Shown here: positions 37,101 to 50,768 of the stretch, piece after piece
How positions within the stretch are numbered: position 1 is the first letter of the stretch
Layout: each line of letters begins with the position of its first letter
NCBI GenBank assembly: GCA_033063855.1
Contig: CP093829.1
Location: 19,561,537-19,625,536 of the forward strand
DNA from: Smittia aterrima
Taxonomy: Eukaryota; Arthropoda; Insecta; Diptera; Chironomidae
Length of the DNA: 64,000 nt
Direction of reading: 5' to 3'
Program-made: the position numbers and the translations under genes
The notes under the pieces: model-generated
The model's database searches: none
The model's input: only the letters and a program-made list of their open reading frames with translations
Told to the model about the DNA's origin: nothing

Positions 37101-40071
37101 AACAAGCGAATTTTCTGGAAATCATTTCGTAAAGTTTTAATGACCTGTCACTATCTTGAGGGCGGTTAATAGCGAACTCGAACTATTAAATGAGGCAAAG
37201 CTGTTTGCACGTTTTGTCGTTTCGTTGACTTCGTAGGACTGACTCGGACATGCTTCAGTTTTAAGCTTTTTGATGGTCAATAATGCAAAGTACGCGTGGT
37301 GAAAGCTAAAACTGTCAAATGCGAAATGAAATGGGAAAACTGTTGATATAACAAAAGCTTTAAGCTTCTTAAAATTTTCCGAATTCAAATGAGAGTTTTG
37401 TTGAACTTTGAACTACGATTTCAATATTTTAGAAGTTTCAGGCTAAACTAGAAATATCAATAATCTCTCGACTAGATAATCTTCATCGAAAAGTTTCAAA
37501 ATTCAATATTCTCTTAGCTTTGATCAATGTTCTGCAATGGAGATGATTCAAGTTAAAAGTAGAACGAACATGAAAGCTTAATGAAGCCGCAATAATGACG
37601 AACAGAAGCTTTAAAGCTGTTTACTTTCTGAAACTTTGTATATCAATTACTTAAAAGTTATAAATAATCTTCTTTGAAAGAAAGTTACACTTCCGAGACT
37701 CTCTGAGCTCCTTGCGTGCAAAATCATTTTCTCAAAATGTGATTCATTTACTTTCAAAGTCACATCATGTCTGCAAAAGAGTGAAACCGAGGAAAAATCC
37801 TAGAAAAGCTTGAATTTATGTTCCAAACCATGCATCGCGCATTCGAACAACAAAAAGTATGCTGAAAGCACATAAAGCTTAATCACGTGTGAATTATTTC
37901 GCTTTTACTGCTATCTTCCGCTCCCTCGAGTGAAAATTCAAAATCAAATAGGAAAATAGAAGACGAAGAAGATGACAAAATAAAATTTGTCTACCCCCGA
38001 GTTCGGGGAATAATTGCCACGCACACGTTTTGCGACGAAAAATTATGATTTCATGTTCACAATTTCTCACAATTTTCCCGTACATTGGAAGCCATTTCCA
38101 TCCGTGTCTCCACAATATTTCGCCCGAGAGCGAAAAAGAAAAACATTTTCACAGAAAAGCTTTCGCTTTGCCTTCTGCACGACTCAGGCTTGTTTTCGGG
38201 TTATTTATACATTGAATATGACTTTCTCTTACGACTTCATACATCAAGATGCGTATCATTGCGAAGGCCTTTACGTCTGCGAAATATTATGTAGAGCTGA
38301 CGAAACTGTTAGACAGAGAATTATTTCAATTAGATTTGTCGACGCGATTTGTATTCAATTCGGCTTCATGACATTATTTTTAATATTATGTGACTACGTA
38401 CGCCACACTCGACTGCGGGAGCCAACTGAGGAAGGAAAAGAAAACCTTTAACACCGCAATGCTAAGAAGAAACTCAATTTTGATATTTACCTTTGAGAAA
38501 TTGTTTAATTTTCAAGAGAAAATTTTCATCGCGAGAATCGTTTTGAGGTCTTTAAATATTAATCGTCGGTAATCTCTCTTCGTTGCTTCTCTTCGCTTTC
38601 GCATAGTTTTAATTACGTTTTGTACTTTACAAACTCTTTCAACTTTTCCTTTTTCTCTCATTTATTCGTTGCATCGGAAGACACAAAACCAGAAATTAAA
38701 AATCATTACCGTGGCCATAAATTATCAATGTGGCTGAGCCTGATACCGCAGATTCATTCACCTGGCGACTCGCAGGATCTATCAATGCGCCATCATCATT
38801 TCATCGAGGAAAATCCCCAGTTTTATGACGGTAAGTCGGATATTCGCAATTGAAGTGTAAACGAAATTGTCGCCTCTTTGAAAATCAAGTTTATCTCGAG
38901 CTTTGCAGAAATTGATGACAAATTTTCACCTTTTTTCCTCTTCAATCAGGTAAAGTTCGTTTACAGAGCTTATCGCGTCCGACTGTGGTGAAAGCAAGTG
39001 CTCCACTAACAACAGCCACACCCAAACATAAGACTGAAAAAACACCATCACCTTTAATGCCATCAATGACAACTGGTGAGAAGAGAAATATATTTTATGT
39101 CTCCGTTCAACCCTCCCTTCGCTTTCAGATGGCGATGACCATCCGCACATTTGACTTTTATTAAACTTTTCCCTATCTCTTTTATTCTTAACGATGCCAC
39201 AGAATGTCCACCAAACACAACAATCGTTCCGACAATAGCAGCAACACGTCCACACCAGACCAGTCAAGACAGTAACGGCATCAACAACGGATTATTGAGA
39301 CGTTTGACAAACAATCAGTATCAGAGTTATGCAACTGCCTTAACGGTCACAATCGCTGTCGGTTGTTTTCTATTGCTTCTCAACGTATTCATCTTCGCTG
39401 CGATCTATTATCAACGAGAGAAAAGAGCGACGTACACGAGGAAGAAGGAAGAGCTTACAGAGGCGGAAAACCTCAATTCGTCGTCATCGCCGAGCATTGA
39501 GCGATATCAGCAGAAAGGTAGCCGTAAATCGAGTTTGGCGAGTGTGTCGGGTGCTGGCTTTGGTGAATACAGTTGCTACGATGAGAAGCTTCGATGTAAA
39601 GAGAAGAGAGCTCTAGTTGATTTGTGTACAGTTGAGCTTCCTATGCAGGACTTTAAATACTCTCCTCCATGCGGAAGCACAACCGGAAGCCTCCGGAGAT
39701 CAATCACACCCGACAACTTTAACAAACACACAATGATGGATCACCATCAGCAGACGCAAGATGGATTCACGATGCTTCCTCCCAGTTATGCTCCTCAACA
39801 CAATGGATCTAACAACTTGGTCACTTATCGATCAATAATCATTCCGAAGAATGAATTGTGCAATCAAGCAACGCAAGCTGATTCACCGCCTCGTGTTCAT
39901 GATGCCAGTACAACAATCGATGAGAATGACCAAGAGTTGAGTCCTGACATACCTGACCCACCACCGCCCCCGAGATCTTCACTTCAATCAGGAATTCTAC
40001 GACAGGGAAGTGCGCCAGCAACTCCTGGAACAGCAAAGAAGCGCGTCCAAATTCAGGAAATTTCTGTCTAA
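22157..40071 (+). CDS. Nlg: Neuroligin, postsynaptic adhesion protein with an inactive carboxylesterase-like ectodomain
   Basis: Fourteen exons keep frame through 13 introns to give 1486 aa: 22157-23408, 23670-23694, 24003-24220, 29577-29735, 30877-31065, 31606-31801, 32559-32663, 32778-32973, 33151-33339, 33986-34128, 34228-34871, 38681-38830, 38950-39075 and 39203-40071. Neuroligins bind presynaptic neurexins and organise synapses. A hydrophobic signal core is near residues 362-378, far from the first Met (22157, directly after an in-frame TAA). The esterase-like domain opens with YGPLRG and EGYFGVPYATPPLGSLRYMPP. The usual Cys residues are visible in FSPVCPQ and SEDCLYLNMY. The nucleophile elbow is GHGHG (596-600), with Gly in place of Ser, as in the family, and the His region reads RGEDVPF, so it is not an esterase. 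Exon 11 adds about 190 disordered, acidic residues. One membrane helix lies near 1241-1265. The tail has a poly-Pro run and ends VQIQEISV. Which insect paralogue (Nlg1-4) it is remains unresolved. The weakest splice site is the GTTCGT donor at 31066. Confidence 0.93.
23670..23694 (+). other. Nlg: 25-nt neuroligin micro-exon (exon 2)
   Basis: This very small exon encodes (A)TPPLGSL(R), the family-conserved link between GYFGVPY and YMPPVTP. It is flanked by tttacag and GTAAGC. It enters in phase 1 and leaves in phase 2, so skipping it would shift the frame and truncate the protein. Confidence 0.85.
24386..24411. repeat. (AAG)6 repeat running into an inverted TTC run
   Basis: Six AAG units (24386-24403) are followed directly by cttcttct. 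This makes a 16-bp perfect palindrome, agaagaag/cttcttct (24396-24411), centred on a HindIII-like AAGCTT. Confidence 0.8.
25907..25922. repeat. (GAAA)4 microsatellite
   Basis: Four perfect GAAA units in neuroligin intron 3, within a purine-rich stretch. Confidence 0.8.
29736..30876 (+). other. Nlg: Neuroligin intron 4 (1.1 kb)
   Basis: It is bounded by GTATTAG|GTGAGT and cgaaag|GATTTTTAAAA. The acceptor has an AAG and a weak pyrimidine tract, but the LG-FLKTG join across it matches the family. No other feature is seen apart from a short CT run near 30518-30533. Confidence 0.65.
34872..38680 (+). other. Nlg: Neuroligin intron 11 (3.8 kb)
   Basis: This intron follows the exon with the acidic insertion. 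Its donor is GAAATAA|GTGAGT and its acceptor gcatcggaag|ACACAAAA restores NTKPEIKNHYRGHKL. The acceptor is weak, so the exact first base of exon 12 is less certain. No nested gene or repeat is recognised; a 145-codon frame at 38014-38451 looks like chance. Confidence 0.6.
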
Positions 40072-43000
40072 CAAAGCATTAGTCAAAAGCTTCAACATTT
40101 CTTCGAAATTCTCCGGAAACCTTCACCACACATCACTGACCGGACCGTTGAGGGCAAACAAATGCTACAAACCAAAATGAACGCAAACACATTTCAATTA
40201 TGTTGCAACATATTTTTCAGATAGTTTCGAGAGCTAAGCTGCATCAATGGCCAAAGAGCTTTACTTCACATTCCGTCATAGACGTCGTCAATCCAAAATC
40301 TGAAATTGAGCTATTAGTAATCATCTGTCTATGAACCCTCGCCATCACATGAGCTTGCTGTTAAGCCGCAGATATTACGACATGTGTGCATGTTATGTTA
40401 AACATTTTATTTGAAAAGATTCTTTCTCCTTGTTGCAGGATGTTACTGTTGTCAGTGAGAGAGAGAGAAGTGATGTTAATTTTAATGAAAATTCGTCAGC
40501 CAGCAAGTCAGAAATATATTTATGTGTATGTAACAATAAAGCCAGAAGAGATATTTTACTGTAATTAAAATTCACCGTGAATTAAACTCTTATGTTCGAG
40601 ACGGAAGAAGACGGAAGTCGTAGCGAGAGACAGGAATTGAGCTAACAAAAGCAGAATGCTTACTTGTTTTTAAATAAAAAAAATCCTTGGAGAGATTCGT
40701 CCTTTAGGTTAAAGGCATTGCTGAACGAAAAGAATTATTTTTGTAGCTTCCTCAGTAAAACGAAACTTGTCATCACTCGAGTCAGAAAAGAATTTCATTC
40801 TGCTCTCGACAGGAAGAAGAAAACTTTTTACCGCAACGCCCACGATGAAACTTTTTGATTTCTTATCTGATGAAAATTTCTCTCCACAACCCAATAACAA
40901 TTCAAAAGCAGCAAAAACATCTTTCTTTCTACTCGATAAAGTTTTCATGTTGTTGTTTCCATAACTGTAATCATCTGACTTTGAATCAAAATGTAAATCC
41001 TACGGAAATTGATTTAGGGTGAGGGTGACTATGCCGATGACCTTTGAAGAAGAAGATTTAAAAAAATAGTTAAATTGTAAAAATCAGATCGAGTTGTTCA
41101 TGAAAATGTTCTTCAGTGTGGTCACCCGAGGAGAAACTTCATAAAGTAAATTATAAATGGATTATCGGCAACTAAAACTAGATAATAAAAGACTTTTTAC
41201 GATTACAACGGTTAGCAAAAAGCATTGAAAATCGAATGAAAACTTTGTAAAACTGAACATGGATTTCTTCAAATGGGTAAATAGGAATTGTAAATAAAGA
41301 AAAAAATATTATGAAAATTAATAAATGAATTGAATTGAAAATCAATTTTAAAAATTCTCGTCTTTTACTGAGTTTGATGTCATTTTCACCCCACATCGTT
41401 ATGCCAATCACAATTTTCTTCTTTCAAAATATTTTGCCACTTTGCTTTCTGGTCTTGTTTTGTCAGCAACAGATCAGCAACATTCAAGTCGAGTGTGATA
41501 ATGAAGGGAGAGCATCATAGCATGAATAATAACGTAGATCGTTTTGTTGGAACTTTCTACAGGAGAGTGTGTGGTTTTTTTACTTTTGTTATGAATTTCC
41601 ATGAGACATCGAAATGACCCTCATCGTGACGGGTTCAGCATTTTACTCCCCCGTCGTATTCATTGAGACGTTTCGCCACTAACGATGACATAAGCGATAA
41701 TCTCGAGAGAAAAATTTCCATGGACGTTACAAGCTCAATAAATAAAGTTGGAAAGACTTTGTTGTAGTTACAGGAGCGCCACACGAGGTAGACAAAGCAT
41801 ATGGAACGACGAAAGAATTATTATCCGAGCAGCTTCAGTCTCTTCCGTTCTATGAGGTTGAAATTTCATGAAAAATTGTTCATTCTTATTCTTTTTTAGG
41901 GATTTTTTCAGGCTGTTCTTCTGTTGTGAAGAAATTTTTGTCTTCGCAAAACTTAAGAAAAGCCTTTCGGCTACAAACTGCTCTAGTTCTTGTTTTTTTT
42001 CTCTGGCTTTCAAAAGAAACAAATTCTGTGTTTGTTTTGTTAGAGCTTTGATAATTTATGTCTCTGTCGCTTCTTTCTTCGCATTCATTCAAAGTCTTTC
42101 TATATCATTTCTACCTTTTCAAGTTTCACGAGAGTTCTCCGAGAGAATATGAATTCTCTATATTCATGAGCTTTTTAATGAAAAATTCTTTCATCTAACA
42201 TCGCACATCAAAGACATCCAAAAGCTGGAAATAGTTTTTAGAAAGTTGATGAAGAGTATTGAGTCACTGCATACGGGAAAATTAATTGCACGAGTGGAAA
42301 AAGAAAGTTTTTCTCTGAAAGATTGCTTCTCATAAATCATCGCTTTGATGTTATTAAACTTTGAATTAAAATTCTCTTTCAATATTTTATGACTTGCGTC
42401 TTGTGGAAAGTTGTTTTCTTAAATATTTATACCCTCAATGAAACCCCTTCTTCTCATTAAGACGAGCAAACACAAAAATGGTGATTAATGTTTGCTCACA
42501 TTAGTTGCATGCAACTCATTTTACAATCGCGTCACTCGCATCAAACAACGTCGCTCAAAGTTCAAAGAAAGATTCCAATCGGGTCATTAAACTCATTCTG
42601 CAATCTTCTGTCTTTTCAAAAGTATTCATTCTCCTTCACAATGTTGTTGTTTGTTGCAGCGGAAAAAAAAGTTGAAATGATTTTTTAAACCCGACCGACT
42701 CATAAATATGAAAATGAGTTTTCACTGAAATGAGTTTGCACAGTAATTTCCTGTCGACTCGAACGAACCTTGTTGTGCAATCTATTTGTACTTGCGAATT
42801 GAAAAGCTTTAGATCAGCAGAAGAACAAGAGGAGCGGGAGTTGAATCTGATTTAATATTTATTAAAAATATCTTCATTCAGTAACCTTATGCACGTCATG
42901 AACTGCATCCTCAACAAGTGCCGTGATGAACTCATTTAGCTTCATAAACATAAACAAATTTGTTTGGGTAAACAACATATAAATAGAGCCGTGCACTTCG

Positions 43001-46000
43001 GGAGCAAGGGTGGTGAATAATTCAAGCGTCTTAATGGATTTTCATGGCTTTCTGAAGTGAACGCTCTTCAACGTCGTCACCGTTTACGTGAGAACATCGA
43101 AAAACGAACATTTCATCGCGTTTTTCTCACACACACGCATTAAATGTCAATAAGAAAGAGTTCGCACAATCAAACGTGCCAAAATCTACATACGATTTCT
43201 TTTTCTTTCTCCTTTCTCCATCAGTCATCCAAAAAAAAGAAACTTCAAACATGATTTCTTTCCTCCATCTGAAGAGAGTTGAAATAAGCAAGTTTAGGGG
43301 AATCGAGATTCAAAACAAAGCGCAAAAAGGAACAAATTTAATCGAGTTCATGTTTACAGAACAAACGTGATTGAATTTGCAAAAGCTAAAAACATGAGCG
43401 CAGAGCAGGAAAAAGATGATCGAAGAACAAATAGGCGACTGATGCTCTGAACCCTTTTTCAATATTTGTTGGAGTTCCTCTTGTGAAGGCTCTGAAGAAA
43501 AGAGAAAGTCAAAAGGGGCTTTTGATTATGCACGAACGCGTTCCGAAAGAATATTGAGATGAAATCGAACTGGTCGAATAAGTTCTGATGAAGTCGATCT
43601 AACATGAGCTCAACGTCTCTCGATGTCTCTCTCAATTCGTCGTTTATTGGTAAATAAAATTTATTTATTTATAACCTTGTAATCAAACATTTGAACGCTT
43701 AAACGATTTGATTTATTCATCAGCTTGTTGAAATATCTTTGCTACTTCAACGCAGAACTGTTAACAAAGGAGGAAGCTGCGGAAAACGGAAATGAATTTT
43801 TTCTTTCCTTTCAATCTCTCTCGAGCGTTAAAAGTTTAAACTGTTTTATGAAATCCGGAAATTATAACTTCTCCTTCCTCTGCTATTTCAATAAATCCCC
43901 TCGACGCTACATTTTCCATTTGAATAATAAGAAAGCTGAGTAGGAAAAGTTGCGACACACGAGAGAAAGCAGATTCCTCATTGCACGAGACATAAATTTT
44001 CCTCTTTTACTACGAGACATTCGTGTAATGTTGTTATCTACTCACTTTTTCCTCGCTTGCCGTATGAACCTTACGAGAGAGTGAGAGAGATTAAATTGAT
44101 TCCAAATTCTAAAATAATCGCAATGAAGCAGTCAACTCCCCAACATCGAGCCCTTTAGCCCCGCACGAGGCAGAGCAACTCGTCGACAAAGATTGCAAAA
44201 TAATTCATTCTCTTTCCCATAAATTTGCGGAGTCTTAAAAGGTAAAGTTGTTCAGGAAGATTTCACATAAAAAAGAACGTTTCAATGTGTGACAGCGAAG
44301 CGAAAGATAAATTTTACCTTCTTATTAAGACGCATTGAGATGGAATAATTTGACTTTGAATTTACGCTCGAGAAGCTTTTCACAATCATTATTAGAAAGA
44401 ATAATTGTACCAAAGAAAGATTTTGTTCTTCGTCTTGTGAAAATTGAATCGCGATGCTTCGAAACACTTTAAAGGCAACGTGACTGAATACAAAGCCTTG
44501 TATCAAAGCTTACCTCGTTAAAACCATCCATTCCTTTGCCGCCATATCCGTAAATCCATAACAACGTTATTAAAATTTCTCCCTTTGCCTTTCTCAATAA
44601 TATTTTTATTCGAAAATTTTATATCTCCAACACAACATCCGGTCGGAAAGCTGTTCTACAAAAGCCAAGCGAAAAGTTGTTGTCGAGGTGCGAAGACAAG
44701 AAAGTTGAACTAAATATTTGCGAGATGTCAAAATAAATCTGAAGACTTTGCTTTAAAGAGAAGAAAGTTACGTTATCGACACAAAAGCTTTCGAAATTCC
44801 TTTTATTCTTTGTGATAAGGATATCCTCGAATAGTCCCATGAGCCATAACCTAAAACTCAAAGATCTTGTTGGCTTTCTTTTAGTAATCATCACAAAAAA
44901 AAATAGAAATTTTTATTAAAAGAAGAAAAAAGAAAATAAAATGTGAATTGACATTATTGACATCCGTTTCTAAGCACGACACGACGCTTTTTGTTCTGGC
45001 CAGAAGTCAGAGAATGAACGAACATAAAAATTAGTGCGGCTCTTACAACTTCGACCGTTCGCCTTGCTCGCTAATAAAATTGCTAAATCAAACTTTATGG
45101 AGACGCTTTTCCACTCAAGTTGGAGCAAATCACCGCTCGAAATGAAATTTTCTTTCCTTGAAGATGGAAGCTGTGAGAAAAACACTTTTACCTTGTCACT
45201 CGGAGGTAAAATGGAAAAAGTTTTCGAATAAAAGTAAACGACAAAGGAAATAAACTTTCAATAGCAAAAGTGACAGAGTAAAAGTTTCGATTTCTCTTTA
45301 AATTCTTTGAAAGCTCACTCGACTGTTGATTCAAGTTGAAACTATGATAACTCCGAAAGAGTGAGCGTTGGGATTAAAACTTATCTGCATAAACTTTAAA
45401 TTTCCTCAAATAAATGTTATCAGAGAAGCTTCTCTCTTCGTGTGAGCTTAAGCGATGTGAATATTATCTTCTCGGGAAAGTACATCGATACACGAGAAAT
45501 GTATCCAGCACAACTCTGCAATGTTTTCAATTTTCCTCGCTCCAAACTGGAGCACATTTTATGATTACACAATGTTGAGCATCAGCAGCTTAATCCTAAT
45601 AAGTGTATTGCAGGCAAAGTGTGATGGAAGCAAGCGGTTCAAAGTCTTTGCCTTTGGCGCGTTGTCTCTCCTCTGTTGAAATGAATTTACACACAACAAA
45701 TATTAAATATTACTCGTAGATATTTATGATACATAAAAAATGAAACATCGTCTTTTAAAAAAGAGTATTTTTATCTCCGCTTACGAACCTGAATCGCTTT
45801 TAATTTGATTTCAGCTTTATTTACGTAAGATTGCTTTATCCGTTTCTCTCTTTTCTTGAACATAATAAGATGAATTCGTCTTATCGGGATTGTGACGTTT
45901 CTAGTTAAGCGCGAAAATTGGAAAAGATTCAAACGTTTCATGTGAGAAAGATTTTTATTTGATCAACCCAAACGCAATCTCTAAAATAAGATTTATTCTA

Positions 46001-49000
46001 ATAAAATTTCCCCAAAAACATTTTGCTGCGGCTTAAGAATATTAAATTGTCGGAAAAATCATGCACGTGATTTGGCAATGGAATTAAATTCTTCTGGTTT
46101 AGCCTTGAATGAGCTCTTCGAAAGAATTGCGCTCTACCACATTTTTGCTGCTTCTTTCTTCGAGGGTTGTTTTAGGAAAAAGGGAGACTTCCCTTTTGTC
46201 AGTAATTAAAGCCTTTAATGAACAGTTGGGTAAGGTACGAGTGTTTGGGAGTTCGCGAAGAGCGTCAAAAATCAATAATCTCTTCTTCAGTGATGAAAAG
46301 GAACGAACTCACTCATTAACATTCCCTTGACAAAATTCAATTAATTGATTTTCAAAGGCGCGTGTATTCAAATCGCGGTAGTGAGACAAAGGTCGATGAA
46401 GAGAAAATCCAATTAAATTATTAGTCGAGTCGGCAAGGGCGGATCACAGCCTTCGACGTTAAAGATTTAATTTTAATTTTTTCACGTTTCTCATTTACAG
46501 ACTTTCCAGAAGAAATGGAAATGTTAGGAGATTGAGATTCCGATAAGAAGAAGGAGAAAAAGCAATATCAACTTTATTGTCTGTTTTATGTGTTTATTCA
46601 ACTTTAAAGACGTTTTCTTGCCACGGATGACTCGTGACACGCCTCCGAGATACACAACTTCTAACCCAAAACACTTTAAATCAACCATCGCTTCGTCTTG
46701 TGAACTTTAAAATTACCCAACGCTAAATATATTCAAAGCATTCTTCTTGATTACTTTTACGAGACGTCGACAAACTGTCACAACATCGTAAATTTCATTC
46801 TCATTTTTTAAGTCACTCCTTGGCGTTCGGCCTGGTGGACAAGGAAGGAACAAACAAAACACAAAAAAGCTGCGAGGAATACTCAAAACGAAAGCAGCAT
46901 AAACGTTTACGATCATAAAAAGCTAGTGGCTTCCACTTTTCTCGACGCTATGCATCATCATCGTGAGCGACATGAAATATAAAATTTAGTGAAAACATTT
47001 TTTTATTGCTCCAGAGTGTTCCCTCTTAGGAGAACACCGCTTATCGCCTCTATCGTGCATAGAGCGTTCACCCAAAATTACTTTCAGCACCAGAGCGAGG
47101 GAGGGAAGGGAAAAGAATATTTTATGATCTCGAGAAAATTTGCATTACGGTGATGTATCAAATGAGGCATGAGAGTTGAGTCGAGAGACAGCAGCCGACC
47201 AAATTACGAAAAGTGACTTTTAAGAAAGTCGTAAAACCCTTTTCATCTCACCCAACGATGAACCGAGCAACGTTCGTTGTCTTGTGCGAAGAAAAATTCA
47301 ATCTCAAGAAGAAGAATTTTTTTAAAGCACTGAAGCAAGAATCTCACTGCAATCTGTGCAAAGCAATTGCGAATTGTCTTGAAAATTTGCATTTCTCGTC
47401 GACCGAACTAATCACACTTTCATGATAATGAATTACTTCCTTCTTCTCGCCGACGAGCTGAAAATTGCTGCAATTTCGTTCACGTTTTTACGGAATATTC
47501 TTCAAAATAAAGAAAACTTCGTTAGTTCGTGCAGTTTATCAATCGTGGAAAGACTGAAGTTGTCGGTCGCTAATTTATTGGCCTGAGATTGCACGGCAAT
47601 TATAATCATCGACGTTGCTCATAAAGTACAAACTTTAAAAATAATTAGTTAAGTGATGAGATAAAGAAAGAATTTCACTTGGAACGATGCCAAAAAAGCT
47701 CAGCATTTTAAAGTTCCATGGCGCTGAGAGGGATTTGAAAGTCAAGTTAGTGATTTTTATTTCAAAAAATGAGAATCGTTGGGACTATTTGCTCAACTCG
47801 TTGTCGATAGCACTTATCGATCTCAAATTGATGTAGCAAACAATGGAAGGCACTTCTTGCTTTTGTTTTTAAAAGCTTTCGACTTAGGCTTTGACATGAA
47901 CACAAACTCGATCAAGTTCCATTGAAAACTATTTTTGGGTTGAGTTGCTCCATTTTTTGTTTTTGCTTAGAAAGTTAAAGCAAGCAAAAGCTTTTGTCGT
48001 CAGCCAATTCTAGTTTCAAATACAATTAATAAACAAACTTGCAATGTTTGAAAATAATGAGAAAGACAAACAAAACTTTTAGCACTTTAACACATCACAG
48101 CGAACCAAAACTATCAAATCGTTTTTATTCAGCAGCCAACTCTTGTTGACACTATTGATTTACGTCGCGTTTACCGCTTAACGTGAGAGAAGTGAAAAAA
48201 CTCGAAAAAGCGTCTACTCAATTAGAAGTCCGCGTAATTTTTCATCATCGCACTCGTGATGTGGGCAGATGGCGACGTGAGTTTAATTTTCGACGAATAG
48301 ATGTCGTGAAAATTGAAGCCACTTGGATTTGTTAGTCTGTTAAAATTTAATAACCGATAAGCGAATCATTGACGTGTGGATGTTAATTAAAATCGCTCAT
48401 TGCGTTATCGACAGGTTTTGTTTTCATTTCTTGTGTGAGATATCTCGCAATTAAAGTTATCTTGGATTAGTAAATGCGAAGTTGACTCAATCGATAATTC
48501 TGAGGGCGAATCGTGTGAAATGTTTTAATTTTCGAGAAGCGAAATGTGAGATTGAGAGACGAAATGAAAGAAAAAGTTCAACTGAAGTTTTCTTCAAATA
48601 TTTTGAAGTTTAATGAACGAAGAACAAATAACAAAATGCAAATTTCCTTCAAATGAACGTCATACAACAAATTCGAGACAACAAATTCTTTGTAGGATCT
48701 TTACCTTCAGAACTCAGATGAGTCGCGAAGCCAAGCGATTTCACGTTTCCAAGCCTCATCTGATGTTTTCAGTCTAAACAATCGTCAAATTATCATAGCA
48801 AAGCGATTAGAATCCTCGAATTAACGAAAATTTTCCTCGCTGCGTGCTGCTCTATAAATTATTCATTGTTAGTGTAGCGATTTATCTGCTAAGCTCTTGC
48901 TGATCACTATACAAGCCGCAATGGATTGAATGAAATAGCAGACACTGCTTGAAAGCCATAGTTACACAAAATTGATCTCTGCTCGAGTGATTGGCATCAA

Positions 49001-50512
49001 ATTACCGAATTTGCTCCACTAATTGATAAAGGCTCCGCAATTTGTAGAATTTTATATTGCACGCTCAGTCAGAAATAAATTGCGAAGTCGGAACAGAGCT
49101 GCAAGCGATAAAGATTTTGGAGAAATGATTTAAGTTTCAACGCTGTTCTGGGACGAGGCAGGAATTTTTTTAAATTTATTACTTCAATTTAATGAAATTT
49201 ATTTTATTAAATGCTCTCGAGTTCGTGTTGCGCACACATGCTCGTAATTGATAACTTTTTGTAATTTGCACAGCTCCGCCGCTCGCTACAATGTCATTTA
49301 CTGCACACGACCGCAGCACGGGGCAAAAGCTCGTAAAGTTCCATTGCGTAAAACGAGTTGTCGAAGCGAGAACTGATAACGAATTAAAAGACCATAAAAC
49401 TTTAATGTTTTGATTGCTGTTCAACTGATTTATTGCCGCTACCGCTGAAATCTTATCGAGAATCTAGAGGAGCAATTAAAGAATTGAGGCGATTACTCGT
49501 CTTCCGATAAACTTTGCGCGCACGAACAGATGTTTGAATTACGAAATCCGACAATCAGACGGAAATTCCTTCGTTGCTTCAACTTAGCAAGTTGTGCAGA
49601 AAACTAAATCAATGTGCACATGACTATGAAATCATTCGTTTGACTCAAATCAAATAATCGCCGAGGGAAAAACAAAAAGATTCATCACGTGAGACATGCT
49701 CGACTTCTCTGGAAAATTTTCTTTCATTTGTTTGCGCCCACTCTCAATAACGATTAACATCATCAAGCGCTTCAAGTTCTTTTTTGTTTTCGATTGAAGA
49801 AAACTTATCATTGGCAGATTGGTTACGCGTCATCGTCGACAACTTGACTGATAAATCCTCGCTTAATTGTTTAAGATTCATCATAATCTTCAAGTGCTAG
49901 ACCGTAAAACCATATTTTGTCTTTCAAATCTCAACGACATTTTGCAATGCGAATGATTTATTCGTTCGCTAATCTGTCGATGAGTTGACAATTAAAGTCG
50001 CGAAATCACATGCCATCAGTCCAGTTCGATCCAGAAAAAAATATTCTTTTTGTGTTACAGAATGTGAGGAAAGTTCTGTTGATCCAGTCCAATCTACAGC
50101 GATCATTGTTTTCGTGTGACTCTTTTCAATTAATGGAAGTCACATGCGATCGAAGGGGCGCGAGAGAACGTCAGTGATATGTGAACATAACAATTTCATG
50201 AGCAATTAAATTGAACACTGGAAGATAAATAAACAAACAAATACACGGAATAAGCAAATTTGTTGGCGTTCTCAGCAAAGTCGCTCTCTCTGAGAAGTCC
50301 GACTTTAAGCTGGTATTTGTCAATCGAATTGCTGTCGTCGCTTGTTCATTTCGCGCGCGTCTCAAACGATAAAGAAAAATATAAAAGCTTAATACAGTTT
50401 TCGTATTTTTCTTCCAGCGCTCCGTTTGACAAAAAAAAAGTTTATTCAACGTATTAGCACACAATTTAAAGTTGAAGCCTATATAAGTCTCGTCGGTGTG
50501 CGCTATTTGATT
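40072..50512. other. Neuroligin 3' UTR and intergenic region without a recognisable gene (10.4 kb)
   Basis: Open frames here are short and biased to Phe, Ser, Lys and Leu, and none shows a domain or a believable splice partner. A TATAAATA at 42978 has no Inr at the expected distance. A short hairpin-capable string, GTGTTC-n10-GAACAC, lies near 47017-47038. Nothing else can be supported. Confidence 0.45.
40535..40540 (+). terminator. Nlg: Candidate poly(A) signal of neuroligin
   Basis: AATAAA is the first clear signal after the neuroligin stop at 40069-40071, giving a 3' UTR of roughly 0.5 kb. Longer 3' UTRs are common for synaptic genes, so later signals may also be used. Confidence 0.35.
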
Positions 50513-50518
50513 TCAGTC
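50480..50518 (+). promoter_or_regulatory. Nha: TATA box plus arthropod initiator; candidate promoter of the antiporter gene
   Basis: TATATAAG at 50480-50487 is followed by TTCAGTC. The initiator A would be at 50515, 33-35 bp after the TATA element. This pairing fits arthropod core promoters (Inr consensus TCAGTY). The nearest plus-strand coding gene downstream is the SLC9B-type antiporter at 56438, whose first coding exon starts right after a splice acceptor and so needs an upstream leader exon. Assignment to that gene is inferred. Confidence 0.45.
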
Positions 50519-50768
50519 GAGAAAATCGGATATAGACGTGAACAAGTGGCTCCTCGCCGTTCTCATTGTTTCATTCGGAAAACAAGAAAATGAATTAATT
50601 GAGAGTAAAAGTTGCTCATTTAAAAAACAGAAAAACTGATTAAAAAGTGTTGAACTAATTGCAATTCGCCGAGTGTCTGTTGCAGTGTCGAGCATAATTT
50701 AATTGGATTTTCCAATCGTAAAGTGATACAACTGCGTTTGAAATTCTCAGCAGTCAAAAGACTTTAAT
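50515..50768 (+). other. Nha: Proposed untranslated exon 1 of the antiporter gene
   Basis: It runs from the initiator A to the donor AAT|GTGAGT (GT at 50769). There is no long frame in it. It would be spliced either to the 20-nt exon at 52293 or directly to the acceptor at 56430. The support is the promoter and donor only. Confidence 0.3.

Noticed and set aside
42978..43020. TATAAATA promoter-like sequence
   Set aside because: No TCAGT-type initiator at the expected distance and no downstream coding exon.
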